Shown here: positions 47,777 to 58,644 of the stretch, one piece after another
Position numbering within the stretch: position 1 is the stretch's first letter
How the letters are laid out: each line of letters begins with the position of its first letter
Source of the DNA: Mycolicibacterium frederiksbergense
Lineage (GTDB): Bacteria; Actinomycetota; Actinomycetes; Mycobacteriales; Mycobacteriaceae
Length of the DNA stretch: 64,000 bases
Direction: 5' to 3'
Assembly (NCBI RefSeq): GCF_029893345.1
Contig: NZ_JARXVE010000001.1
Coordinates: 186,001-250,000, forward strand
Program-made: the position numbers and the translations under genes
Notes under the pieces: generated by a model
Databases searched by the model: none
Told to the model about the DNA's origin: nothing
Seen by the model: the letters and a program-made list of their open reading frames with translations, nothing else

Positions 47777-48358
47777 TCAGGACGATGTGGCGGCGGGGTG
47801 CTGGCCGGGTCGCTTCAGCAGCAGGTCGGCCGCGCGGGCAACGACCTGGGCCCTGGTGCGGTCGCCGTGGTCGGCAGCGAGGAAGTGCTCGCCGATGGCC
47901 ACGCAGAAGGCCATCAGGCTCCGAGCCTCCACCTCATCGGGGTCGGAGCAGAAGGTGCCGATCATGTCTCGTAGTAGGTCCATTCGCCGGTTGTCCACCC
48001 GCGCCAGGCGCGTAGCGACTGCCGGGTCGCGTCGGGCCCAGTCCCGGACCGCGAGGTCGATGGGCAACAGTCTGTCGTTGGAGAAGGTAAGTGCACCCGC
48101 GCGCTTGATCTTGGATTTCGGGTCGCCACCCTCGCGGTGAATGCGGTCGATCACGTCCTCCGTGCTCTCGCGCTCCCAGGTATCCAGCATCGCATGCAGG
48201 AGCGCGTCGCGGTCGGGGAAGAACCCGTAGAAGCCGCCCTTGGTGACACCGAGGTTCTTCGCCAATGCCTCGATACGGACCGCATCGGGTCCGCTGACGG
48301 CCAGAACGCGCAGGCCCTCTTCGATCCAGCGTTCTCGCGGCGTTCGTGTCGCGCCCAT
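47777..48358 (-). CDS. TetR family transcriptional regulator
   Basis: 193 residues from ATG at 48358. The HTH is VRIEALAKNLGVTKGGFYGFFPDRDAL; the C-terminal part contains ERESTEDVIDRIHREGGDP and a helical ligand domain. Divergent from a small monooxygenase, with about 95 bp between. An inverted repeat TATACG-TATG-CGTATA (48387-48402) in that gap is the likely operator for both. An open extension to 48436 would cross the operator and is rejected. Confidence 0.9.
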   Translation of the reverse strand: MGATRTPRERWIEEGLRVLAVSGPDAVRIEALAKNLGVTKGGFYGFFPDRDALLHAMLDTWERESTEDVIDRIHREGGDPKSKIKRAGALTFSNDRLLPIDLAVRDWARRDPAVATRLARVDNRRMDLLRDMIGTFCSDPDEVEARSLMAFCVAIGEHFLAADHGDRTRAQVVARAADLLLKRPGQHPAATSS

Positions 48359-48386
48359 GATGTGCCCTACCTCACCCTCAACGATA

Positions 48387-48402
48387 TATACGTATGCGTA
48401 TA
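48387..48402. promoter_or_regulatory. Inverted repeat, probable TetR operator
   Basis: TATACGTATGCGTATA: 6-bp arms TATACG/CGTATA around TATG, about 30 bp upstream of the TetR start and 50 bp upstream of the divergent monooxygenase. Confidence 0.65.
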
Positions 48403-48453
48403 GATCGGGTAGTTTCGAATATACGATACCGCACAAATGATTGGAAAAGCCTG

Positions 48454-48738
48454 ATGACCATTGGTTTCGTCGCCTTCCACTACCCGCGTCCTGAGCATTT
48501 CGAGGAGTTCGTTGGGCGTTCGCATGCGGTGCGCGAGACGTTGCAGGCCAGGCCGGGATGCCTATCGGCCGAAGTCTGGGCCACGCCCGGCAGCGACGCC
48601 GTCGTTACAACCGGCCAGTTCGAATCCGAGCAGGCACTCCAGGATGCGTTCGCCGCCGCTCGCGGTCTCGGCGCCGCCGTCGCGTTCGATGAGCGCGAGC
48701 TCAATCCGCGCCAGATCTTCACCCTGATCTCGCGCTAG
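48454..48738 (+). CDS. Antibiotic biosynthesis monooxygenase (ABM) domain protein
   Basis: 94 residues from ATG at 48454. Ferredoxin-like ABM fold: MTIGFVAFHYPRPEHFEEFV, then RETLQARPGCLSAEVWATPG and a last strand VVTTGQFESEQALQDAF. Such small dimeric proteins include quinol or heme monooxygenases; the reaction here is unknown. Control by the divergent TetR through the shared inverted repeat suggests response to a small aromatic or quinone-like compound (inference). Confidence 0.85.
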   Translation: MTIGFVAFHYPRPEHFEEFVGRSHAVRETLQARPGCLSAEVWATPGSDAVVTTGQFESEQALQDAFAAARGLGAAVAFDERELNPRQIFTLISR

Positions 48739-48867
48739 CGCACCATCGTGGCTGCGCGATTCCCAACCGTCGAGGATGTCGATGCGATCACGTCGATGGC
48801 GGTCTCGGTGATCGCTGCGGCGGCATGAATGACTTGGTCACGGGCGGCGTGTAGGGCCATTAGCGCC

Positions 48868-50208
48868 TCAGAGGTCGCGCAGGATCAGCTCGAGCACGTC
48901 GAGACCCTCGACGAGCAATTCGTCGCTGATCGTCAGCGGCGGCAGGAAGCGCAGCACATTGCCGTAGGTGCCGCACGACAGCACGATCACCCCGGCGGCG
49001 TGGGCGCCGGTACACAGCGCCTTGGTCAGCTCGGCATCGGGCGCGGTGGTACCGGGCTTGACCAGTTCGACGGCGATCATCGCGCCCCGGCCCCGCACGT
49101 CGCCGATGCGGTCGTCCTCGGCCTGCAACCGGCCCAGCCGGTCCTTCATCAGGACCTCGATGCGGGCTGCCCGCTCGATCAAGCCGTCGGCCTCGATGGT
49201 CTCGATGGTCGCCAACGCCGCCGCGCACGCAATCGGATTACCGCCGTAGGTCCCGCCGAGTCCGGAAACATGCGGCGAGTCCATGATCTCGGCCCGCCCG
49301 GTCACCCCGGACAGCGGCAGGCCGTCGGCAATGCCCTTGGCGGTGACGATCAGGTCGGGATCGATGCCTTCGTGTTCACAGGCGAACATCGCGCCGGTGC
49401 GGGCGAACCCGGTCTGCACCTCATCGGCGATGAACACCACATTGTTGTCGCGGCACCAGGCCAACAGGGCGGGCAGGAACCCGTCGGCGGGCACGATGAA
49501 CCCGCCCTCACCCTGGATGGGTTCGATGATGACCGCGGCCAGATTGTCGGCACCGATCTGCTTGTCGATCACGTCGATGGCCCGCCTGGCTGCGAGCGCG
49601 CCATCGGTCGCCAACTCCTTGCCGAACTCGGCATCGCGGAATGGATAGGACAGCGGCGCCCGGTAGATCTCGGGGGCGAACGGACCGAAACCGTGCTTGT
49701 ACGGCATCGACTTGGCGGTCAGCGCCATCGTCAGATTGGTGCGCCCGTGATACGCATGGTCGAAGGCGACGACGGCGGACTTGTGCGTGTAGGACCGGGC
49801 GATCTTGACCGCGTTCTCCACGGCCTCGGAGCCGGAATTGAACAGGGCCGAACGCTTTTCGCCACGCACCGGGGTGAGCCGGTTGAGCTGCTCGCACACC
49901 GCGACGTAACCCTCATACGGCGTCACCATGAAGCAGGTGTGGGTGAAGTCGCCGGCCTGCGCGGCGACCGCCTCGACCACCCGTGGCGACGAGTTGCCGA
50001 TCGTGGTGACGGCGATACCGGAACCCAGGTCGATCAGCCGGTTGCCGTCGACATCCTCGACGATGCCGCCGCCGGCCCGGGAGGCGTAAACCGGCATGGT
50101 GTTACCGACACCGCGGGCGACCGCGGCCGATTTCCGGCCGATCAGCGCCATAGACTTGGGGCCTGGAATAATGGTGGCCAGGTGCCGGCTCTGCTCTGGA
50201 TGGCTCAA
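48868..50208 (-). CDS. gabT: 4-aminobutyrate aminotransferase
   Basis: 446 residues, class III PLP aminotransferase. Converts GABA and 2-oxoglutarate to succinate semialdehyde and glutamate. NSGSEAVENAVKIAR binds the PLP phosphate, FIADEVQTGFARTG carries the Asp contacting the pyridine nitrogen, and the Schiff-base Lys is in VTAKGIADGLP. The start is TTG at 50208 with an ideal AGGAGG five bases upstream, giving MSHPEQSRH. Synteny with Rv2589 (next to fadD9 and yajC) supports the name. Confidence 0.95.
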   Translation of the reverse strand: MSHPEQSRHLATIIPGPKSMALIGRKSAAVARGVGNTMPVYASRAGGGIVEDVDGNRLIDLGSGIAVTTIGNSSPRVVEAVAAQAGDFTHTCFMVTPYEGYVAVCEQLNRLTPVRGEKRSALFNSGSEAVENAVKIARSYTHKSAVVAFDHAYHGRTNLTMALTAKSMPYKHGFGPFAPEIYRAPLSYPFRDAEFGKELATDGALAARRAIDVIDKQIGADNLAAVIIEPIQGEGGFIVPADGFLPALLAWCRDNNVVFIADEVQTGFARTGAMFACEHEGIDPDLIVTAKGIADGLPLSGVTGRAEIMDSPHVSGLGGTYGGNPIACAAALATIETIEADGLIERAARIEVLMKDRLGRLQAEDDRIGDVRGRGAMIAVELVKPGTTAPDAELTKALCTGAHAAGVIVLSCGTYGNVLRFLPPLTISDELLVEGLDVLELILRDL

Positions 50209-50368
50209 CGCAGCCTCCTGTAGATGGAACGGCGACGCCGAAACGAGCGCTTACCGAGACTAGTCGTCAGTGCCCGCTGTCGGCGGCGAATGCGGTGCTC
50301 GGGGACTGCGGCGGTATCGTGGCCTCGGTCGCCCTGACATATGACTCGACATGAAAGACATTGCCGAC

Positions 50369-50722
50369 ATGGATCTCGTTATTTTCCTGCCCTTGCTGAT
50401 CGTCATGGGCGCGTTCATGTTCTTCGCGTCACGTCGTCAGCGCAAGGCCATGCAGGCCACCATCGACTTGCATAACTCGCTGCAAATCGGCGATCGCGTC
50501 CACACCACCTCGGGTCTGCTGGCCACGATCACCGGTATCACCGACGACAACGTCGACCTGGAGATCGCCCCGGGAGTCATCACCACCTGGATGAAGTTGG
50601 CGGTGCGCGATCGCATCGAAGCGGACGCCGACGGTGACACCGATTCCGACGTGGCGACAGCCGCCACCGAACTGACCGAGAGCGCCGGCGTCATCGACAC
50701 CGACGGTCTGAAGAAAGACTGA
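50369..50722 (+). CDS. yajC: Preprotein translocase subunit YajC
   Basis: 117 residues from ATG at 50369 (an ATG at 50351 adds six residues). A single N-terminal membrane helix LVIFLPLLIVMGAFMFF is followed by ASRRQRKAMQATIDLHNSL, GDRVHTTSGLLATI and ITTWMKLAVRDRI, the YajC pattern. The acidic Thr/Asp-rich tail is usual in mycobacteria. Accessory to SecYEG with SecDF, whose genes follow. Confidence 0.94.
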   Translation: MDLVIFLPLLIVMGAFMFFASRRQRKAMQATIDLHNSLQIGDRVHTTSGLLATITGITDDNVDLEIAPGVITTWMKLAVRDRIEADADGDTDSDVATAATELTESAGVIDTDGLKKD

Positions 50723-50794
50723 CCGCAGAGCACCCAGGCCAAGCACGTACCCTTTGCGGTGCTGACGAACTGATCTCGAGGAGACCCTAGAAAC

Positions 50795-52666
50795 GTGGCA
50801 TCGTCTTCGGCGCCGGTGCATCCTGCGCGCTACCTGACGCTTTTCCTGGTTCTGTTGATCGGCGTCTATCTGGTGGTGTTTCTCACCGGCGACAAGCAGG
50901 CCAAGCCCAAACTCGGCATTGACCTGCAGGGCGGTACCCGGGTGACGCTGACAGCGCGCACCCCGGACGGCTCGACGCCCACCAGGGAGGCCCTCAACCA
51001 GGCCCAACAGATCATCAGTGCCCGTGTCGACGGCCTCGGTGTCTCCGGCTCGGAGGTCGTCATCGACGGCGACAATCTGGTGATCACTGTCCCCGGCAAT
51101 GACGGCAACGAGGCCCGCAACCTCGGCCAGACCGCCCGGTTGTACATCCGTCCGGTCGTGCACGCGATGCCCGCCAAGCCGATCGCCGACCAGGCCAAGC
51201 AGCCACCGGCCGGAGCGCCGGCAGCGCCCGGGGCTCCTGGTGTGCCCGGGGCTCCTGGTGTACCCGGCGTGCCTGGGCTGCCCGGCGAGGTTCCGGGTAT
51301 GCCGGGTGGCGCACCCGGCGAGGCTCCGTTGGCGCCGCCGCTCGGGGAGCAGCCCGCACCGCCGGCAGGAGCCGAATCGCCGGCACCGCCGGCAGCCGAG
51401 CAGCCTGCCCCTCAGCCGCGGCCCTATCCGCTGGATCCGCCGCCGACCCCGGGCGAGCCGACCCCGGTTCCGGGTGAGCCCGCCCCGGGCGAGCCGGCCC
51501 CGGCGCCCGCTCCGCCGGCCCCGGCCCCGGCCAAGCCCGCTGATGCCAAGGCTGCCCTTGCGCAGCGCATCGCCGACGAGAAGGAACTGCGGCAGAGCAA
51601 CAACCCGTCGATCCAGATCCTGGCGCTGCAATACCAGGCCACCCGGTGCGGTCAGGATGACGTCCTGGCCGGCAACGACGACCCGAACCTGCCGCTGATC
51701 ACCTGCTCCACCGACGGGCAGACGGTCTATCTGCTGAGCAAGTCGATCATGAGCGGCGAGGAGATCGACAAGGCCACGTCCGGCCTGAACCAGCAGCAGG
51801 GCCAGAACGTCGTCGACGTGACGTTCAAGAGCGGGGGAGCCAAGACCTGGGCCGACTTCACCGCGGCGAACGTGGGCACCCAGACGGCGTTCACCCTCGA
51901 CTCCCAGGTGGTCAGCGCACCCGAGATCCGGGAGCCCATACCCGGCGGGAACACCCAGATCACCGGCCAGTTCACCGCGGACTCGGCCAAGGAGTTGGCC
52001 AACGTTCTGCGCTACGGCTCGCTGCCGCTGTCGTTCGAATCATCGGAGGCCGAAACGGTTTCGGCGACCCTGGGGCTGTCCTCGCTGCGGGCCGGCCTGA
52101 TCGCCGGCGCGATCGGCCTGGCGGCGGTGCTGCTCTACTCGCTGCTGTACTACCGGGTGTTGGGCCTGCTGGTGGCTTTGTCGCTGGCCGCCGCGGGCGC
52201 AATGGTTTTCGCGATCCTTGTGCTTCTGGGTAGATACATCGGATACACCCTGGACCTGGCCGGCATCGCCGGTCTGATCATCGGCATAGGCACCACCGCG
52301 GACTCGTTCGTGGTGTTCTTCGAGCGCATCAAGGACGAGATCCGCGAAGGCCGGTCCTTCCGGTCGGCCGTACCGCGAGGCTGGGCGCGCGCCCGCAAGA
52401 CGATCGTGTCCGGCAACGCCGTGACGTTCCTGGCCGCCGCGGTGCTCTACTTCCTGGCGGTCGGCCAGGTCAAGGGCTTCGCGTTCACGCTGGGATTGAC
52501 CACGATCCTCGACCTCGTGGTGGTGTTCCTGGTGACTTGGCCGCTGGTGTACCTGGCGTCCAAGTCCCCGACGATGGCCAAACCTGCCTTGAACGGTCTC
52601 GGCGCGGTGCAGCAGATCGCCCGGGAACGCCGGGAGGCTTCGCACGCGACCGCGGGACGGGGATAA
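50795..52666 (+). CDS. secD: Protein translocase subunit SecD
   Basis: 623 residues from GTG at 50795. First membrane helix at about 12-32, then [13 protein letters not shown], the D1-type signature, a periplasmic domain, and five C-terminal helices with the RND-type core ([37 protein letters not shown]). Couples proton flow to late steps of export. A Pro/Gly/Ala-rich insert of about 120 residues (about 130-250, repeats such as PGVPGAPG) expands the periplasmic part, as in other mycobacterial SecD proteins. Confidence 0.96.
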   Translation: MASSSAPVHPARYLTLFLVLLIGVYLVVFLTGDKQAKPKLGIDLQGGTRVTLTARTPDGSTPTREALNQAQQIISARVDGLGVSGSEVVIDGDNLVITVPGNDGNEARNLGQTARLYIRPVVHAMPAKPIADQAKQPPAGAPAAPGAPGVPGAPGVPGVPGLPGEVPGMPGGAPGEAPLAPPLGEQPAPPAGAESPAPPAAEQPAPQPRPYPLDPPPTPGEPTPVPGEPAPGEPAPAPAPPAPAPAKPADAKAALAQRIADEKELRQSNNPSIQILALQYQATRCGQDDVLAGNDDPNLPLITCSTDGQTVYLLSKSIMSGEEIDKATSGLNQQQGQNVVDVTFKSGGAKTWADFTAANVGTQTAFTLDSQVVSAPEIREPIPGGNTQITGQFTADSAKELANVLRYGSLPLSFESSEAETVSATLGLSSLRAGLIAGAIGLAAVLLYSLLYYRVLGLLVALSLAAAGAMVFAILVLLGRYIGYTLDLAGIAGLIIGIGTTADSFVVFFERIKDEIREGRSFRSAVPRGWARARKTIVSGNAVTFLAAAVLYFLAVGQVKGFAFTLGLTTILDLVVVFLVTWPLVYLASKSPTMAKPALNGLGAVQQIARERREASHATAGRG

Positions 52667-52670
52667 ACAC

Positions 52671-53951
52671 ATGGCCGCCAATAACACAGCAGCTGAAGAT
52701 TCCAAGGAGACGGCAACCACCACCGCGGTGGAGGCGCCGAGCATCGAATCCTCGTCCGCGGCAGCGCCGTCGGGGACGCCGAAACACGGATTCTTCGTCC
52801 GGCTCTACACCGGCACCGGTGCCTTCGAGGTGGTCGGGCGCCGCAAGTTCTGGTACCTGGTCAGCGGCACCATCGTCGCGATCGCCATCGCCAGCATGGT
52901 GCTGCGCGGATTCGCCTTCGGTATCGACTTCGAGGGCGGGACCAAGATATCCATGCCCTCGGCCGGCGCCGACGGGACCGCGACGGTCCAACAAGTCGAA
53001 GACGTCTTCAACAAGACGCTGAGCCGGTCACCCGAGTCGGTCGTGCTGGTCGGCAGCGGGGCCTCGGCGACGGTGCAGATCCGCTCCGAATCGCTGACCA
53101 ACGACGAGACCGAACAGCTGCGGACCGCGTTGTTCGACGCGTTCCACCCCAAGAACGCCGACGGTCAGCCGAGCAAGCAGGTGATCAGCGACTCGGCGGT
53201 GTCTGAGACGTGGGGCGGCCAGATCACCCAGAAGGCGCTGATCGCGCTGGTGGTGTTCGTGGTGCTGGCGACCATCTACATCACCGTCCGCTACGAGCGC
53301 TACATGGCGGTCGCCGCGATGGCGACCCTGGCTTTCGACCTGATCGTGACCGCCGGGATCTACTCGTTGGTCGGGTTCGAGGTCACCCCGGCAACCGTTA
53401 TCGGCCTGCTGACAATCCTGGGCTTCTCGCTGTACGACACGGTGATCGTGTTCGACAAGGTCGAGGAGAACACCGAGGGCTTCGAGCACACCACCCGGCG
53501 GACCTTCGCCGAACAAGCCAACCTCGCGATCAACCAGACGTTCATGCGGTCGATCAACACCAGCCTCATTTCGGTGCTGCCGATCATCGCGCTGATGGTC
53601 GTCGCGGTGTGGCTGCTCGGCGTCGGAACCCTGATGGATCTGGCGCTGGTTCAGCTGGTCGGCGTCATCGTCGGTACCTTCTCCTCGATCTACTTCGCCA
53701 CACCGTTGCTGGTGTCGCTGCGGGAACGCACCGAACTGGTGCGCAAACACACCCAGCGGGTGCTCAATCGACGGGAGAGGGGCGCCAAGGGCGCTGCGGC
53801 CGCCAAGGACGCTGTCGAAGCCGACGATGCGGATGCCGAGACGGTGTCGGCGTCCGCCGCGGGCGAACCCGCCCCGGCCAAGCCGGCGCCGGGCGCGCGT
53901 CCGGCATCGCGGACCGGCCGTCCGTCGGGCAAGCGGAACATCCGGGGGTAA
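52671..53951 (+). CDS. secF: Protein translocase subunit SecF
   Basis: 426 residues, 4 bp after secD. One N-terminal helix, FGIDFEGGTKISMP (SecF signature), a periplasmic domain, then five helices with ETWGGQITQKALIALVVFV and LGFSLYDTVIVFDKVEEN, and SINTSLISVLPIIALM. The N-terminus (about 45 residues) and C-terminus (about 70, Ala/Pro-rich) are soluble extensions typical of actinobacteria. Forms SecDF(YajC) with its neighbours. Confidence 0.96.
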   Translation: MAANNTAAEDSKETATTTAVEAPSIESSSAAAPSGTPKHGFFVRLYTGTGAFEVVGRRKFWYLVSGTIVAIAIASMVLRGFAFGIDFEGGTKISMPSAGADGTATVQQVEDVFNKTLSRSPESVVLVGSGASATVQIRSESLTNDETEQLRTALFDAFHPKNADGQPSKQVISDSAVSETWGGQITQKALIALVVFVVLATIYITVRYERYMAVAAMATLAFDLIVTAGIYSLVGFEVTPATVIGLLTILGFSLYDTVIVFDKVEENTEGFEHTTRRTFAEQANLAINQTFMRSINTSLISVLPIIALMVVAVWLLGVGTLMDLALVQLVGVIVGTFSSIYFATPLLVSLRERTELVRKHTQRVLNRRERGAKGAAAAKDAVEADDADAETVSASAAGEPAPAKPAPGARPASRTGRPSGKRNIRG

Positions 53952-53956
53952 CCCCG

Positions 53957-55624
53957 ATGGCTCAAGGGCGCGCCATCGCCCGGGCACGTACAGCGGTGAC
54001 GGCGGCAACGTTGTCCCTGGTGGTCGGGATAGGTTTGGTGGGCTGCTCCGGCAGCTCGGCTGACGTGATCGACTACGCCGTGGACGGCTCGTTGACCACC
54101 TACAACACCAACACCGTGGCGGGTGCCGCATCGGCCGGTCCTCAGGCGTTCGCCCGGGCGCTGACCGGGTTCACCTATCACGGCCCGCAAGGGCAGGTGG
54201 TCGCCGACAACGACTTCGGTTCGGTGTCGGTGGTGGGCCGCGCCCCGCTGGTGCTCGACTACGTGATCAGCGACAAGGCGGTCTACTCCGACGGCAAACC
54301 GATCACCTGTGACGATCTGGTGCTGGCCTGGGGCGCGCAGTCCGGCCGGTTCCCCGGCTTCGACGCCGCCAGCCAGGCCGGCTACCGCGATATCGGCTCG
54401 GTGGAGTGTGCGCCGGGACAGAAACGGGCCCGAGTCTCGTTCGCGCAGGACCGTGGCTTCCTCGATTACGGGCAGTTGTTCGCCGCGACCGCGCTGATGC
54501 CTGCACATGTCATCGCCGACGAACTCGGTCTCGGCGAAGGGGGCGTGGCCACCGCGCTGGAGACCGCCGACCAACCGACCATCGATCGGATCGCCAAGGC
54601 CTGGAACACCGTCTGGGACCTCAAACCGGACCTGGATCTCAAGCGGTTCCCGTCGTCGGGTCCCTACCGGCTGGACTCGGTATCCGAGGACGGTGTGGTG
54701 GTGCTGGTGGCCAACGACAAGTGGTGGGGCACCAAGCCCGTCACCGGCCGGATCGCGGTGTGGCCGCGTGGCGCCGATATCCAGGAACGGGTGAACCAGG
54801 GATCCTTCGATGTCGTCGACATCGCATCCGGATCGTCGGGCCTGCTCAACCTGCCCGACGACTACGTCAGGCTGGACAGCCCGTCGGCCGGCATCGAGCA
54901 ACTCATCTACGCGCCCGGCGGCCCACTGGCGGCTCCGCCGGCGCGCCGAGCCGTGGCGCTGTGCACCCCACGGGACGTGATCGCCCGCAACGCCGAGACG
55001 CCGATCGTCAACTCCCGGCTCAGCCCGGCCGCCGACGACGCGTTGAGTGCGGCCGAGAACGCGGGTGAGGCCGGGCAGTTCGTGGCGGCCAATCCCGATG
55101 CGGCCCGCGCTGCGCTCAACAACCACCCACTGACCGTGCGCATCGGCTATCAGACGCCCAACGCCCGGCTGGCGGCCACCGTCGGTGCCATCGCGAAATC
55201 GTGCGCGGCGGCGGGCATCACCGTGCAGGACGCCGGATCGGAGACGGCGGGACCGATCGCGTTGCGCAACAACGAGTTCGACGCATTGCTGGCCAGCACC
55301 GGGGGAGCCGCGGGCAGCGGATCCTCGGGCTCCTCGGCGATCGATGCCTATGCCTTCCACTCCGGCAACGGCAACAACCTGCCCGACTTCGGCAACGAGC
55401 GGGTGGACGGGATCATCGCAGCGCAAGCCGTCACTTCCGACCCCAAGGAGCTGGCCCGTTTGCTGGGCGAGGGTGCTCCGATCCTGTGGGCCGACATGCC
55501 GACCCTGCCGCTGTACCGCCAGCAGCGCACCGTGCTGACTTCGACCAAGATGTATGCCGTGAGCGGCAATCCGACCCGATGGGGTGCCGGTTGGAACATG
55601 GACCGTTGGAAGTTGTCGACATGA
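53957..55624 (+). CDS. ABC transporter substrate-binding lipoprotein (SBP_bac_5, Rv2585c type)
   Basis: 555 residues from ATG at 53957, 5 bp after secF. Signal peptide with lipobox VGIGLVGC, so a lipoprotein on the outer face of the membrane. The rest is a family 5 solute-binding fold (peptide/nickel type): [58 protein letters not shown]. No permease or ATPase genes are adjacent, as at the Mtb locus, so it works with unlinked components or has another envelope role. Confidence 0.9.
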   Translation: MAQGRAIARARTAVTAATLSLVVGIGLVGCSGSSADVIDYAVDGSLTTYNTNTVAGAASAGPQAFARALTGFTYHGPQGQVVADNDFGSVSVVGRAPLVLDYVISDKAVYSDGKPITCDDLVLAWGAQSGRFPGFDAASQAGYRDIGSVECAPGQKRARVSFAQDRGFLDYGQLFAATALMPAHVIADELGLGEGGVATALETADQPTIDRIAKAWNTVWDLKPDLDLKRFPSSGPYRLDSVSEDGVVVLVANDKWWGTKPVTGRIAVWPRGADIQERVNQGSFDVVDIASGSSGLLNLPDDYVRLDSPSAGIEQLIYAPGGPLAAPPARRAVALCTPRDVIARNAETPIVNSRLSPAADDALSAAENAGEAGQFVAANPDAARAALNNHPLTVRIGYQTPNARLAATVGAIAKSCAAAGITVQDAGSETAGPIALRNNEFDALLASTGGAAGSGSSGSSAIDAYAFHSGNGNNLPDFGNERVDGIIAAQAVTSDPKELARLLGEGAPILWADMPTLPLYRQQRTVLTSTKMYAVSGNPTRWGAGWNMDRWKLST

Positions 55625-56172
55625 GCCGGGATATCAGCGAGGCCGGCGCCGCCGATGTCTCACGGCTGATCCAGCGGCTGACCCGGGAGGTGCCCGACTT
55701 TCCCGAGGTCGGCGTGCAGTTCAAGGATCTGACCCCGCTGCTGGCCGACGCCAGGGGACTGTGCGTGGTGACCGACGCGCTGGCTGCCGTAGCCGCCGAG
55801 GCCGATCTGATTGCCGGCCTGGACGCTCGGGGGTTCCTGCTCGGTGCCGCGGTCGCGACCCGGTTGGGCACCGGAGTTCTGGCCGTGCGCAAAGGCGGGA
55901 AACTGCCGCCACCGGTACACAGCGCGACCTATCAGCTCGAGTACGGCACCGCGACCCTGGAGATCCCCGCCGACGGGATTGATATCACCGGGCGCAAGGT
56001 TGTGATCATCGACGATGTGCTGGCCACCGGCGGCACGCTGGCCGCCGCGACTCGGCTGCTCGAAGCGGGCGGTGCGAACGTGCTCAGCGCGGCGGTGGTG
56101 CTGGAACTCACGGCGCTGGGTGGCCGGGCCGTCGTGGCGCCGTTGCGGGTCAGCAGCTTGCATATGGTGTGA
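55621..56172 (+). CDS. apt: Adenine phosphoribosyltransferase
   Basis: 183 residues. Converts adenine and PRPP to [16 protein letters not shown] at the N-terminus, [23 protein letters not shown], and the PRPP-binding loop [17 protein letters not shown] are all APRT signatures. Start overlaps the lipoprotein stop (ATGA). Followed by rel after about 100 bp, the same order as Mtb and other actinobacteria. Confidence 0.96.
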   Translation: MSRDISEAGAADVSRLIQRLTREVPDFPEVGVQFKDLTPLLADARGLCVVTDALAAVAAEADLIAGLDARGFLLGAAVATRLGTGVLAVRKGGKLPPPVHSATYQLEYGTATLEIPADGIDITGRKVVIIDDVLATGGTLAAATRLLEAGGANVLSAAVVLELTALGGRAVVAPLRVSSLHMV

Positions 56173-56192
56173 GGGATATCCTCGAAACGAAC

Positions 56193-56254
56193 GAGTGCTT
56201 GCGCGAAGACCGGGACGCCGGGATGAGCGCTTGCGTGAAGACCATGAGGCCGGG
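56193..56254 (+). repeat. Two tandem copies of a 30-bp repeat upstream of rel
   Basis: Copies begin at 56193 and 56225 (period 32 bp) and share GAGyGCTTGCGyGAAGACC followed by GCCGGG after six variable bases. The first 17 bases of the unit recur at 24537-24553 between thrS and the HIT gene, so it is a dispersed intergenic element rather than a local duplication. Confidence 0.6.
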
Positions 56255-56274
56255 TTGAGCAGCGGGAGGTGACG

Positions 56275-58644
56275 ATGGCCAACGAAACGGGTACGGACAC
56301 CGGCACGCGCCAGCCTGTGCAGTTGCCCGCGACGCAGCCGGCGGCCACCCCGCCCGACACCGGGAAGTCCCTCGACACAACGAAGACCAGCGCCTCGCGC
56401 CGGGTGCGGGCCCGGTTGGCCCGCCGGATGACCGCACAGCGCAGCGTGGTCAACCCGGTGCTGGAGCCCCTCGTCGCGGTGCACCGAGAGTTCTACCCCA
56501 AGGCCGACCTACAGCTGCTGCAACGCGCCTACGACATCGCTGAGGAGCGCCACGCCGATCAGTTGCGCAAGTCCGGCGACCCCTATATCACCCATCCGCT
56601 GGCGGTGGCCAACATCCTGGCCGAACTCGGAATGGACACCACCACGCTGGTGGCCGCCCTGCTGCACGACACCGTGGAGGACACCGGCTACACCCTGGAG
56701 GCGCTGACCGCCGAGTTCGGCGCCGAGGTGGGCCACCTGGTCGACGGGGTCACCAAGCTGGACAAGGTGGTGCTCGGCTCGGCAGCCGAGGGCGAGACGA
56801 TCCGCAAGATGATCATCGCCATGGCCCGTGACCCGCGGGTGCTGGTGATCAAGGTGGCCGACCGGCTGCACAACATGCGCACCATGCGGTTCCTGCCGCC
56901 CGAGAAGCAGGCCCGCAAGGCCCGCGAGACGCTGGAAGTGATTGCGCCGCTGGCGCACCGGCTGGGTATGGCGACCGTCAAGTGGGAGCTGGAGGATCTG
57001 TCCTTCGCGATCCTGCACCCGAAGAAGTACGAGGAGATCGTCCGGCTGGTCGCCGACCGGGCGCCGTCGCGCGATACCTACCTGGCCAAGGTGCGCGCCG
57101 AGATCGGGGTGGCGTTGAGCGCCATGAAGATCAACGCGGTGGTCGAGGGCCGGCCGAAACACTATTGGTCGATCTACCAGAAGATGATCGTCAAGGGCCG
57201 CGACTTCGACGACATCCACGATCTGGTCGGCGTGCGCATCCTGTGCGACGAGATCCGCGACTGTTATGCGGCCGTCGGTGTCGTGCACTCGCTGTGGCAG
57301 CCGATGGCGGGCCGATTCAAGGACTACATCGCCCAGCCGCGCTACGGCGTCTACCAGTCGCTGCACACCACGGTCGTCGGGCCGGAGGGCAAACCGCTGG
57401 AGGTGCAGATCCGCACCCGCGATATGCACCGGACCGCCGAATACGGCATCGCGGCACACTGGCGTTACAAGGAAGCCAAGGGGCGCAACGGGGTTCCGCA
57501 CAGCCACGCCGCGGCCGAGATCGACGACATGGCCTGGATGCGGCAGCTGCTGGACTGGCAGCGGGAGGCCGCCGACCCCGGCGAGTTCCTCGAGTCGCTG
57601 CGTTATGACCTTGCGGTGAAAGAGATCTTCGTGTTCACCCCCAAGGGTGACGTGATCAACCTGCCGACCGGATCGACTCCGGTGGACTTCGCCTACGCGG
57701 TGCACACCGAGGTGGGGCACCGTTGCATCGGGGCCCGGGTCAACGGCCGGCTGGTCGCCCTGGAGCGCAAGCTGGAGAACGGCGAAGTGGTGGAGGTGTT
57801 CACCTCCAAGGCGCCCAATGCCGGACCCTCGCGGGACTGGCAGACCTTTGTGGTGTCGCCGCGGGCCAAGGCCAAGATCCGGCAGTGGTTCGCCAAGGAA
57901 CGTCGCGAAGAGGCCCTGGACTCCGGCAAGGACGCCATCGTGCGGGAGGTCCGCCGCGGTGGACTTCCGTTGCAGCGCTTGATGAATGCCGAATCCATGG
58001 GCGCGATCGCCCGGGAGCTGCGCTATGCCGACGTGTCGGCGCTCTACACCGCGGTGGGCGAGGGGCACGTCTCGGCGCGCCACGTCGTGCAGCGACTGCT
58101 GGCTCAGTTCGGCGGCGATGACGCTGCCGAGGACGAACTCGCCGAGCGGTCCACCCCGGCGACCATGCCGGTGCGCCAGCGCAGCACCGACGACACCGGC
58201 GTCGCGGTGCCCGGCGCGCCCGGCACCCTGACCAAACTGGCCAAGTGCTGCACCCCGGTGCCCGGCGACACCATCATGGGCTTCGTGACCCGCGGTGGCG
58301 GGGTCAGCGTGCACCGCACCGACTGCACGAATGCCTCTTCGCTGCAAGAACAGTCGGAACGCATCATCGAGGTGAAGTGGGCGCCGTCGCCGTCGTCGGT
58401 GTTCCTGGTGGCCATCCAGGTGGAGGCGCTCGACCGGCACCGGCTGCTCTCCGATGTGACGCGAGTGCTTGCCGACGAGAAGGTCAACATCCTCTCGGCG
58501 TCGGTGACCACCTCCAACGACCGGGTGGCGATCAGCCGGTTCACCTTCGAGATGGGCGATCCCAAGCACCTGGGGCATCTGCTCAGTGTGGTGCGCAACG
58601 TGGAGGGCGTCTACGACGTGTACCGGGTCACCAGCGCGGCCTGA
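56275..58644 (+). CDS. rel: Bifunctional (p)ppGpp synthetase/hydrolase
   Basis: 789 residues from ATG at 56275, with GGGAGG five bases upstream. N-terminal HD hydrolase ([13 protein letters not shown]), synthetase with [15 protein letters not shown] and [21 protein letters not shown], then TGS ([20 protein letters not shown]), a zinc-finger region with KCCTPVPGD, and a C-terminal ACT domain. RxFDD in the synthetase loop fits bifunctional Rel enzymes. Makes and degrades the stringent alarmone in response to uncharged tRNA on the ribosome. It overlaps the convergent amidase gene by 34 bp. Confidence 0.97.
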   Translation: MANETGTDTGTRQPVQLPATQPAATPPDTGKSLDTTKTSASRRVRARLARRMTAQRSVVNPVLEPLVAVHREFYPKADLQLLQRAYDIAEERHADQLRKSGDPYITHPLAVANILAELGMDTTTLVAALLHDTVEDTGYTLEALTAEFGAEVGHLVDGVTKLDKVVLGSAAEGETIRKMIIAMARDPRVLVIKVADRLHNMRTMRFLPPEKQARKARETLEVIAPLAHRLGMATVKWELEDLSFAILHPKKYEEIVRLVADRAPSRDTYLAKVRAEIGVALSAMKINAVVEGRPKHYWSIYQKMIVKGRDFDDIHDLVGVRILCDEIRDCYAAVGVVHSLWQPMAGRFKDYIAQPRYGVYQSLHTTVVGPEGKPLEVQIRTRDMHRTAEYGIAAHWRYKEAKGRNGVPHSHAAAEIDDMAWMRQLLDWQREAADPGEFLESLRYDLAVKEIFVFTPKGDVINLPTGSTPVDFAYAVHTEVGHRCIGARVNGRLVALERKLENGEVVEVFTSKAPNAGPSRDWQTFVVSPRAKAKIRQWFAKERREEALDSGKDAIVREVRRGGLPLQRLMNAESMGAIARELRYADVSALYTAVGEGHVSARHVVQRLLAQFGGDDAAEDELAERSTPATMPVRQRSTDDTGVAVPGAPGTLTKLAKCCTPVPGDTIMGFVTRGGGVSVHRTDCTNASSLQEQSERIIEVKWAPSPSSVFLVAIQVEALDRHRLLSDVTRVLADEKVNILSASVTTSNDRVAISRFTFEMGDPKHLGHLLSVVRNVEGVYDVYRVTSAA

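Noticed and set aside
48735..48860. 41-codon frame on the minus strand after gabT (MALHAARDQVIHAAAAITET...)
   Set aside because: It shares its end with the ABM stop, has no ribosome site and matches no family I recognise. It might be a gene fragment, but support is too thin.
51190..51545. Pro/Gly-rich coding stretch in secD as a possible foreign insertion
   Set aside because: The frame is continuous, base composition matches the gene, and similar Pro-rich expansions are normal in mycobacterial SecD.
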